In this document: piece by piece, positions 57,986-64,000 of the stretch
How the letters are laid out: the number at the start of each line of letters is the position of its first letter
How positions within the stretch are numbered: the stretch's first letter is position 1
NCBI RefSeq assembly: GCF_018760735.1
Contig: NZ_JAHHZN010000002.1
Coordinates: 186,001 to 250,000 of the forward strand
DNA from: Hymenobacter piscis
GTDB lineage: Bacteria; Bacteroidota; Bacteroidia; Cytophagales; Hymenobacteraceae
DNA length: 64,000 nt
Direction: 5' to 3'
Translations under genes and position numbers: made by a program
The notes under the pieces: model-generated
Told to the model about the DNA's origin: nothing
The model's database searches: none
The model's input: the letters and a program-made list of their open reading frames with translations, nothing else

Positions 57986-58765
57986 ATGAATACGAAGCGA
58001 CTTTTCGGCCGCCTGGCCGCGGCTACTCTCTTGATTTCGGCTTTTGCCACGGCTTCCGAAGCCCAGGTTACCACCCACCGCGTACCCAAATACACGGGCC
58101 CGGCCCAGGCCCGCCCGGTGCGCACCACGCCCTCCTATTCCTCCTCCTCGGCTACCGAGGGCGTGAAATTCGGCATCCGGGCCGGCGTGAACGTGGCCGA
58201 TGTATCGGGCGACGCGGTAAACACCTTCAACGACCTGGCGGAGTACACCAACGGCGCCCTGACCCAGGAAATGAGGCCCGGCTTCTACGCCGGCCTCTAC
58301 GCCACGCTACCCCTGGGCCCGCGCTTCGCCATTGAGCCCGGCCTGGGCTACTCCGAGAAAGGCACCGTGCTCACCGGCCGCATTCCGCTGGAGCAGTTCG
58401 ATTTCCTGAACGCCAAAGTTACCGCCACCGGCCGCCTGGCCTACCTCGATATTCCGGTGCTGGCCAAGGCCTATATCACCGACGGGCTGTATGTGTACGC
58501 CGGTCCCCAGGCCTCGCTGCTGCTCTCGGGTAAGGCCCGCGTGCAGGCCGGAGCTCTCGGTTTCAACGCCCTCAACACCGATTTCGACGTGAAAGACCAG
58601 TTGCGCACCGTCGATTTTGGGGTGGTAGGTGGCCTGGGCTACCAGTTCCAGAACGGCTTGGGCCTGAGCGCCGGCTACGACTACGGCCTCTCGTCGCTCG
58701 ATAAAAACAACAACTTCGACGCCCAGAACCGCGTCATCAAAGCCTCACTCAACTACTCTTTCTAA
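57986..58765 (+). CDS. Outer-membrane beta-barrel (PorT-type) protein
   Basis: A 259-residue exported barrel protein. Signal peptide (LAAATLLISAFATASEAQ), then alternating strands such as GIRAGVNVADVSGDAV, FYAGLYATLPLGPRFAIEPG, LGYSEKGTVL, YLDIPVLAKAYI and a C-terminal SLNYSF ending in Phe, as outer-membrane barrels do. It matches the outer membrane beta-barrel (OMP_b-brl) family. Role unknown. Confidence 0.85.
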   Translation: MNTKRLFGRLAAATLLISAFATASEAQVTTHRVPKYTGPAQARPVRTTPSYSSSSATEGVKFGIRAGVNVADVSGDAVNTFNDLAEYTNGALTQEMRPGFYAGLYATLPLGPRFAIEPGLGYSEKGTVLTGRIPLEQFDFLNAKVTATGRLAYLDIPVLAKAYITDGLYVYAGPQASLLLSGKARVQAGALGFNALNTDFDVKDQLRTVDFGVVGGLGYQFQNGLGLSAGYDYGLSSLDKNNNFDAQNRVIKASLNYSF

Positions 58766-58766
58766 A

Positions 58767-58797
58767 GAAGTGAGAAGTGAGAAGTGAGAAGTGAGAA
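58767..58797 (+). repeat. GAAGTGA microsatellite
   Basis: Four head-to-tail copies of GAAGTGA directly after the porin stop codon. Confidence 0.8.
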
Positions 58798-58801
58798 AAT
58801 G

Positions 58802-58820
58802 AACCTCATTCCGAGCAGAA
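58802..58820. repeat. Vestigial half of GTCATTCCGAGC element
   Basis: ACCTCATTCCGAGCAGAAAC resembles the left half of the GTCATTCCGAGCGAAGC repeat; its right half is missing. Confidence 0.5.
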
Positions 58821-58822
58821 AC

Positions 58823-58859
58823 CCAAACGGCCCCACGGTTAATCCGCGGGGCCGTTTGG
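58823..58859 (+). terminator. Terminator after porin-like gene
   Basis: CCAAACGGCCCC and GGGGCCGTTTGG form a 12-bp stem, extended by CGG/CCG past single-base bulges. Confidence 0.75.
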
Positions 58860-58872
58860 CGTTATAAGCTGT

Positions 58873-59085
58873 TCAACACGAACGATAAACACCCCAATCG
58901 GGATAAAAGCCGAAGGCGGTCCGGCGGCGTAGGCGGCGGAGTGGCTGCAACCTGTTCCGCCCGCCGTCTGTGAGTGAAGTGGGCCGCCTTCGGGAATGCC
59001 GGGCCGGGTTCTGGTTAGGGCAAAACGCCAGGGCCAGGCAGGTAGTGTACAGCGCAGCTGTCAGCAGGAGCCCGGCGCGGGGCAT
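58873..59085 (-). CDS. Doubtful small ORF with signal-like N-terminus
   Basis: A 70-codon frame starting with a plausible signal or membrane segment (PRAGLLLTAALYTTCLALAF), then Arg-rich. The Arg-rich half is what spurious high-GC frames look like. It is the only ORF in this 420-bp gap. Low confidence that it is translated. Confidence 0.25.
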   Translation of the reverse strand: MPRAGLLLTAALYTTCLALAFCPNQNPARHSRRRPTSLTDGGRNRLQPLRRLRRRTAFGFYPDWGVYRSC

Positions 59086-59187
59086 TATGGTTGCATGAGC
59101 CTGGCCGCCTTATGGTTAATCGGTACAGAATCAGGCGAAATTATTTGTCGGGGTGGCCCCGCAGGGGGCGGACCGGGGCACCCGACG

Positions 59188-61125
59188 TTACCGGGTGCCA
59201 TAGGCGGATTGGGGGTGCAGCCCCTCGGCCAGCCTTACGAGGCGCACCAGCTCGGCGCGGTAACCCTCGGGGTCGAAGCGGCGGGCGCCGTCGGCGAGCT
59301 GGGCGGTGGCCGCGTAGGTGGCCGTGCCGCGGTAGTCGCTCTGGCGCAGCAGCATCCCGAACTGGGCCACAGCCGCCGCGAAGCGCAGGTTTTCGCTGGC
59401 TTCGGCCAGGGGCCGGGCCGCGCCGGTCAGGGGCACTTCCAGCTTGCGGCTGACCTGGCCCCGGGGCTCCTTGTAGCGCAGCTTCACGGTCAGCCATTCG
59501 GCCGAGGCCGGGGCCGCCGGGGTGGGCGGCGCGGGCTGGTACCTGAGTGCATCGACGGTGGCGGGCGCGCCTACGGGCACGATTTCGTAGAGGGCCGTGA
59601 CGGTGTGGCCCGCGCCCAGCTCGCCGGCGTCTTTGCGGTCGTTGTTGAAGTCTTCGGCGGCCAGCAGGCGGTTTTCGTAGCCCACGAGGCGGTATTCGCG
59701 CACCCGGGCCGGGTTGAACTCCACCTGCAGCTTCACGTCCTGGGCCAGGGTGAACAAAGTCCCCCCGAACTGCCGTACCAGCACCCGCCGGGCCTCGTCG
59801 AGGTTGTCGAGGTAGGCGTAGTTGCCGTTGCCCTTATCGGCCAGCAGCTCCATCTTCTGATCCTGATAGTTGCCCTGGCCCACGCCCAGCACCGTCAGGA
59901 ACACCCCCGACTCGCGCTCCTGCACAATGAGGCGCTCCATGGCGCTGTCGCTCTGCTCGCCCACGTTAAAGTCGCCGTCGGTGCAGAGAATCACGCGGTT
60001 GTTGCCTTGCTGGTTGAAGTTCTGGCGGGCCACGTCATAAGCCAGGCGCAGGCCCGCGCCCCCGGCCGTGGAGCCCCCGGCCGTCAGGTTGTCGATGGCC
60101 CGCAGAATAGCGGCTTTCTCAGAGCCGGCGGTGGGCGGTAGCACGGTGCCGGCCGCGCCGGCGTACACCACCAGCGCCACCTTATCCTGGGGCCGCAGCT
60201 CCTTCACCAGCAGTTTCAGGCCCTGCTGCACCAGCCCCAGCCGGTCGTCGCCCTGCATGGAGCCCGATACATCCACCAGAAACACCAGGTTGGCGGGCGG
60301 CAGCTGCTCGGTGGGCACCTGGCGGGCCTGCAGGGCCACCTGCACGAGCTGGTGGGCGGGATTCCAGGGGCATTGCGCCTGCTCCGTAATCACGCGGAAG
60401 GGCTCGGGGGCCGGGGCGGCGGGCGGGGCGTAGTCGTACTGGAAGTAGTTGAGCATTTCCTCCACCCGCACCGCGTCGGGCGGGGGCAGCTGGCCCTGTT
60501 GCAGGAAGCGGCGCACGTTGCTGTAGCTGGCCGCGTCCACATCGATGCTGAAGGTACTCAGCGGTTCCTTCTGGGCGGCGTGGAAACCGTTTTCCTGCAC
60601 GCTGGCATAGGTTTCGCCCGCTCCAGGCTCGGGGCGGGGAGTTGGGAAGTAGGGTTGCGAGTAACCGGCCTGGTCGGCGGCGCGGCGGTTGCGGCCTCCT
60701 TTTACTTTAGCGGCTCCCCGTATCTGGACACCGGCGACCCGTCCCTGCAAAGCGCCGCCCGTTACCACTACGCACTCGCTCAGCACCTTCGAATCAGTAG
60801 CCAACCCCACCTCCACCACCCGCTGGCCGGTCAGCGGCACTTCTTTGGTTGTAAATCCAATGGAAGTGAATACCAGGGTTTTCGCGGCGGCGGGCACCTG
60901 GATGGTGTAGGTGCCATCGGGGTTGGTGCTCACCCCGATGGTGGTGCCCTTCACGAGCACCGTCACGCCGGGCAGGCCCTGGCCGGTGGCGCGGTCCGTG
61001 ACGCGGCCGGTGACGGAATAGGTGGCCGGCGTCACGGCGGTGGCCGGCGCGGGGGCGGTTTGGGCCGGGGCGAAGCGGGCGGGCAGCAGCCCGGCCGCCA
61101 GCACGAGGTAGCAGAAATTTCTCAT
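59188..61125 (-). CDS. Von Willebrand factor A protein (YfbK-like) with carboxypeptidase-D-like and SusC-plug-like segments
   Basis: A 645-residue exported protein. After the signal peptide come a carboxypeptidase-regulatory-like domain (YSVTGRVTDRATGQGLPG), then LQGRVAGVQIRG, which resembles the TonB-dependent SusC plug motif, then the YfbK N-terminal region (FSIDVDAASYSNVRRFLQQG), the VWA domain with MIDAS DVSGSMQG and CTDGDFNVG, and a DUF-type C-terminus. ATG 61125 begins the signal peptide. VWA/YfbK proteins are envelope proteins of unclear function. Confidence 0.85.
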   Translation of the reverse strand: MRNFCYLVLAAGLLPARFAPAQTAPAPATAVTPATYSVTGRVTDRATGQGLPGVTVLVKGTTIGVSTNPDGTYTIQVPAAAKTLVFTSIGFTTKEVPLTGQRVVEVGLATDSKVLSECVVVTGGALQGRVAGVQIRGAAKVKGGRNRRAADQAGYSQPYFPTPRPEPGAGETYASVQENGFHAAQKEPLSTFSIDVDAASYSNVRRFLQQGQLPPPDAVRVEEMLNYFQYDYAPPAAPAPEPFRVITEQAQCPWNPAHQLVQVALQARQVPTEQLPPANLVFLVDVSGSMQGDDRLGLVQQGLKLLVKELRPQDKVALVVYAGAAGTVLPPTAGSEKAAILRAIDNLTAGGSTAGGAGLRLAYDVARQNFNQQGNNRVILCTDGDFNVGEQSDSAMERLIVQERESGVFLTVLGVGQGNYQDQKMELLADKGNGNYAYLDNLDEARRVLVRQFGGTLFTLAQDVKLQVEFNPARVREYRLVGYENRLLAAEDFNNDRKDAGELGAGHTVTALYEIVPVGAPATVDALRYQPAPPTPAAPASAEWLTVKLRYKEPRGQVSRKLEVPLTGAARPLAEASENLRFAAAVAQFGMLLRQSDYRGTATYAATAQLADGARRFDPEGYRAELVRLVRLAEGLHPQSAYGTR

Positions 61126-61241
61126 CAGCGAAGCAGAATAGCGTGGAACCAAAGCGAACCGGCCGGGTTCTGCTTAGCTGATGCCCGCCCCGGCGGGATT
61201 CCACACGGGCCGGGAAAAAATTTTAACTGCTTGCCCATCAT

Positions 61242-61323
61242 CTGTCATCCTGAGCAGAGCGAAGGACCTTGAGCCACCTGATAGCCGCTGGCTCAAGGTC
61301 CTTCGCTCCGCTCAGGATGACAG
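61242..61323. repeat. GTCATCCTGAGC / CGAAGGACC inverted repeat
   Basis: Arms 61242-61276 and 61289-61323 are 35-base complements with one or two mismatches around a 12-base loop. Core wording is shared with 24.6 kb and 6.2 kb. Confidence 0.88.
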
Positions 61324-61354
61324 CCAGCTTACCGCCGGCTCCCCGCAAGCGCCG

Positions 61355-61362
61355 TACCTTTA
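61355..61362 (+). promoter_or_regulatory. -7 box for radical SAM gene, very short leader
   Basis: TACCTTTA ends 8 bases before the ATG at 61371. Confidence 0.5.
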
Positions 61363-61370
61363 CCCCACCT

Positions 61371-62393
61371 ATGCCTTCCCTGCTCACTGATTCGCTCAAC
61401 TTCCTGTCGAAAGCTACGCCCCGCCGCCTCTGGAACGGGGCCCAGGTGGTGGGCAGCTACCTGCTGAGCAAGGCCACGGGCCAGGCCCGGCATTGGGGGC
61501 TGCCGGTGGCGCTCAGCTTCGAGCCCACCACCAGCTGCAACCTGCGCTGCCCCGAGTGCCCCAGCGGCCTGCGCTCCTTCACGCGGCCCACCGGCATGCT
61601 GCCCGACGCGCTGTTCCGCTCTACCATCGATGAGGTGGCTTCCCGGCTCTGGTACCTGATTTTCTACTTCCAGGGCGAGCCGTATTTGCACCCCAACTTT
61701 CTGGATCTGGTGCAGTATGCCGCCGACAAGGGCATCTACACCGCCACCAGCACCAACGCCCACTACCTCACCGACCAGAACGCCCGCCGCACGGTGGAAT
61801 CGGGCCTTGACCGGCTCATCATCTCCCTCGACGGCACCACCCAGGACGTGTACCAGCAGTACCGCGTGGGTGGCAAGCTCGACAAGGTGCTCGAAGGCAC
61901 CCGCAACGTGGTGAAGTGGCGCCGGGAGCTGAAATCGAGCACTCCGCGCATTGTGTTCCAGTTTCTGGTGGTGCGGCCCAACGAGCACCAGATTGCCGAT
62001 GCCAAGGCCCTGGCCCGGGAATTGGGCGTGGACGACGTGTGGTTTAAAACCGCCCAGATTTACGATTACCAGCACGGCTCCCCCCTCATCCCGACCATCG
62101 ACTACTACTCGCGCTACGAAAACCAGGGCGACGGCACCTGGAATCTCAAGAACAAGCTGCTCAACCACTGCTGGAAAATGTGGCACAGCTGCGTCATTAC
62201 CTGGGACGGCCTCGTAGTGCCCTGCTGCTTCGATAAAGACGCCGAATACCGCCAGGGCGACCTCAAAACCGAAACCTTCCGCCAGCTCTGGCACGGCCCC
62301 AAATACCGCCAGTTCCGCGCCTCCCTGCTCAAGGGCCGCGACCAGATTGACATGTGCCGCAACTGCTCCGAAGGCACCAAAGTGTGGGGGTAG
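61371..62393 (+). CDS. Radical SAM protein with SPASM-like C-terminus
   Basis: A 340-residue radical S-adenosylmethionine enzyme. The cluster motif is CNLRCPEC (C-x3-C-x2-C) in FEPTTSCNLRCPECPSG at about 60. The C-terminal part has additional cysteines (NHCWKMWHSC, VPCCFDKD, DMCRNC) typical of SPASM auxiliary iron-sulfur clusters. It may modify a peptide or a small molecule; no precursor peptide gene is visible. Short leader after TACCTTTA. Confidence 0.88.
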   Translation: MPSLLTDSLNFLSKATPRRLWNGAQVVGSYLLSKATGQARHWGLPVALSFEPTTSCNLRCPECPSGLRSFTRPTGMLPDALFRSTIDEVASRLWYLIFYFQGEPYLHPNFLDLVQYAADKGIYTATSTNAHYLTDQNARRTVESGLDRLIISLDGTTQDVYQQYRVGGKLDKVLEGTRNVVKWRRELKSSTPRIVFQFLVVRPNEHQIADAKALARELGVDDVWFKTAQIYDYQHGSPLIPTIDYYSRYENQGDGTWNLKNKLLNHCWKMWHSCVITWDGLVVPCCFDKDAEYRQGDLKTETFRQLWHGPKYRQFRASLLKGRDQIDMCRNCSEGTKVWG

Positions 62394-62464
62394 CAGTAGC
62401 GCGAACTACACAGTTTGCGCTACTGCCCTTGGAAAAGTAATTCGGTCGGGCGGAAAGGTTTATC

Positions 62465-62473
62465 TACCTTTTG
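62465..62473 (+). promoter_or_regulatory. -7 box for second MscS gene
   Basis: TACCTTTTG, about 108 bases before the ATG. Confidence 0.45.
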
Positions 62474-62581
62474 ACCGACTGGCCCGCTATTGGCGGGGCC
62501 GTGCACAACCCCGGCCGGCTGGCTTCGTTTCCGTAGTACGTCCGGCCACGGCCCGCGGCGCTTTCACCACATTCCCCGTTC

Positions 62582-63523
62582 ATGTTCGGATTAACTGACT
62601 TTCAACGCGCCTTTAACCTGCTCTCGGGCAAGCTGATCCGCTGGATGCAGCAGCTGATTCTGCTGCTGCCCAACCTGCTCATCGCCGTTGTTATTCTCAC
62701 CGTCACCTACTTCGCGGCCAAGATGGCCCGGCGGTTTATCGTGCGGTTCCTGCCCCGGGTGTCGCACAGCGTCACGCTCAACAACCTGGTGGCCACCATT
62801 GCCCACGTGGGCGTGCTGCTGATCGGCATCTTCTTCACCCTGGAAGTGCTGAGCCTCGATAAAACGGTCACGTCACTGCTGGCCGGCGTTGGGATTATCG
62901 GGCTGGCGCTGGGTTTTGCGTTTCAGGACATTGCGGCCAACTTCATCAGCGGCATCATCATCGCCATCCAGCGGCCCTTCACGGTGGGCGACGTCATTCA
63001 GACCGAATCCTACTTCGGCACCATTGAAAGCATCAACCTGCGCACCCTCGATCTGCGGCAGGTCACCGGCGAGCTGGTGCGGGTGCCCAACCGCAAGGTG
63101 TTCGAAAGCTCGGTTATCAACTACACCGTTACCACCCAGCGCCGGGTAGATGTGGAGTGCGGCGTGACCTACGACTCCGACCTGGAGCGGGTGCGCGAGG
63201 TGGTGCTGGCGTGCATGCAGGGCTTCCCCGAGATGCTCACCAACCGCCCCCTGGAGGTTATGTTCACCGGTTTCGGCGACAGTGCCATCAACTTCACGCT
63301 GCGCTTCTGGATTCCCTACCGCCGCCAGGTCGATTACGTGGGGGCCAAGAGCGAGGCCATCCTGCGCATCAAGCGTGCCTTCGACGCGGCCGGCATCGTG
63401 ATTCCCTTCCCCATCCGCACCCTCGATATTTCGCCCGAATTGCTGGAGCAGGTCAGCCGGAAGCTCACCCGCCCCCAAACGCCCCCGGAGCCAGCGGCCC
63501 GGCCGGAACAGTCGGCCGAATAA
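62582..63523 (+). CDS. Mechanosensitive ion channel, small MscS type
   Basis: A 313-residue MscS-family channel with three N-terminal helices. The pore helix region reads LLAGVGIIGLALGFAFQDIAANF, followed by the beta domain (IQRPFTVGDVIQ, VPNRKVFESSVINYT) and a Pro-rich tail. It is shorter than the copy at 5.0 kb (387 aa) and the sequences differ throughout, so they are not a recent duplication. It ends in a strong terminator. Confidence 0.92.
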   Translation: MFGLTDFQRAFNLLSGKLIRWMQQLILLLPNLLIAVVILTVTYFAAKMARRFIVRFLPRVSHSVTLNNLVATIAHVGVLLIGIFFTLEVLSLDKTVTSLLAGVGIIGLALGFAFQDIAANFISGIIIAIQRPFTVGDVIQTESYFGTIESINLRTLDLRQVTGELVRVPNRKVFESSVINYTVTTQRRVDVECGVTYDSDLERVREVVLACMQGFPEMLTNRPLEVMFTGFGDSAINFTLRFWIPYRRQVDYVGAKSEAILRIKRAFDAAGIVIPFPIRTLDISPELLEQVSRKLTRPQTPPEPAARPEQSAE

Positions 63524-63541
63524 TCGACGTTCTACCGCACT

Positions 63542-63581
63542 AAAAAGAGCCCCGCCGGATTCGTCCGGCGGGGCTCTTTTT
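63542..63581. terminator. Bidirectional terminator
   Basis: AAAAAGAGCCCCGCCGGA and its exact complement form an 18-bp stem around TTCG, between converging genes. Confidence 0.9.
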
Positions 63582-63597
63582 ATACGTCAGCAGTGAC

Positions 63598-63939
63598 CTA
63601 CTTGTGGCTTTTGTCGAGGTCCTTGCCCAGGTCTTCCACCGTTTTGAGGAAGCTGTCCACGTCGGTGTCGCCGTAGGTGCCGTAGGCCGTGGAGATAGTG
63701 CCTTTCACGCCGTCGGCCGTCTGGATGGCGTAGAGAATGGACATATCGTCGGGGTTGCTTTCACCCTCGAAGCGGTAGAAATCCACGATGGTTACTTCCT
63801 CCGGCGCGTAGCCTTTGGCGCGGTCGTCGCCCATTGGGAACAGACGGCCTTCGGTTACCCGGAAATCGGCCGTGAAGCCGTCGGCGTTCAGTTTGCGCTC
63901 TACGTTAACGAGCGAGCGTTCTTCTTCTTTGTCCTGCAT
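63598..63939 (-). CDS. Conserved hypothetical protein
   Basis: A 113-residue cytoplasmic protein without signal or membrane segment (VNVERKLNADGFTADFRV, IVDFYRFEGESNPDDMSILY, YAIQTADGVKGTISTAYGTY). Similar proteins are widely annotated in Bacteroidota with an unsupported phosphoribosylpyrophosphate-synthetase name; no P-loop or PRPP motif is visible here. ATG 63939 looks right. Function unknown. Confidence 0.65.
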   Translation of the reverse strand: MQDKEEERSLVNVERKLNADGFTADFRVTEGRLFPMGDDRAKGYAPEEVTIVDFYRFEGESNPDDMSILYAIQTADGVKGTISTAYGTYGDTDVDSFLKTVEDLGKDLDKSHK

Positions 63940-64000
63940 GGCGAACGATATTTTTAGGGAATGGAGAGGTGCGGAGAGGTCTGGCGGGCGGCGAAAGCAA

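Noticed and set aside
63598..63939. Annotation as phosphoribosylpyrophosphate synthetase
   Set aside because: The protein has 113 residues and no PRPP-binding or P-loop motif; such a name would be a copied database error.

Overview
The window looks like chromosomal DNA from a high-GC Bacteroidota of the Hymenobacter type. This is inference from several signs: the Bacteroidota promoter -7 box (TAnnTTTG) recurs before genes; there is a type IX secretion sorting-domain protein; NusB is of the long Bacteroidota form; families such as DUF4293, DUF1573, YbbR and SusC-plug-like segments are present; and the coding bias is strongly GC-rich. No phage, transposase, integrase, CRISPR array or rRNA was seen. 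Four tRNAs are present (two identical tRNA-Val, two tRNA-Pro).

Layout. 0.1-10 kb: a sensor kinase divergent from hemA, an ArsR regulator, a glutamate-type dehydrogenase, an MscS channel, a TerB-like Gly-rich protein and a large AsmA-like protein. 10-15 kb: tRNA-Val pair, two tandem paralogous membrane glycosyltransferases, a GNAT-like protein and a four-helix-bundle gene set between inverted-repeat arms. 15-22.5 kb: a leftward housekeeping run (leucine-type dehydrogenase, nusB, ytxH-like, isocitrate dehydrogenase, DUF1573 lipoprotein, yajC, ybbR, coaE). 22.7-30.6 kb: two ABC exporter half-subunits that look like a split heterodimer, an FAD oxidoreductase, tRNA-Pro genes, truA. 30.6-44.5 kb: thiolase, DinB, undecaprenol/diacylglycerol kinase, fumC, an ECF sigma with an unusual anti-sigma/TonB-like fusion, a cysteine-less TlpA-like protein, radA. 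45-52.9 kb: a two-component pair made of a cyclic-nucleotide-domain kinase and a receiver fused to a thioredoxin-reductase-like flavoprotein, a phosphoesterase/outer-membrane pair, an acyltransferase and a TPR protein. 53-57.7 kb: a leftward phenylalanine/tyrosine biosynthesis operon (pheA, aminotransferase, tyrA, DAHP synthase-chorismate mutase). 58-64 kb: porin-like protein, VWA protein, radical SAM protein, second MscS channel.

The most notable signal is the leader of the aromatic operon. Between its upstream region and pheA, on the minus strand, lies a 25-codon ORF containing FFFSYYFYY, enclosed by complementary arms at its start and stop codons and followed by an 11-bp hairpin with a U-run. 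This is the architecture of a ribosome-mediated Phe/Tyr attenuator.

The second theme is intergenic structure. Nearly every gap longer than about 80 bp carries a nested inverted repeat. The inner cores belong to a few recurring families (GTCATTCCGAGCGAAGC, GTCATTGCGAGCGAAGC, GTCATCCTGAGC with CGAAGGACC, or a core with TTGCGCCA). The outer arms are low-complexity motifs that differ from gap to gap. Several arms run into and encode the last residues of the neighbouring protein (coaE, truA, the 45 kb kinase, the FAD oxidoreductase). Many probably act as terminators between genes.
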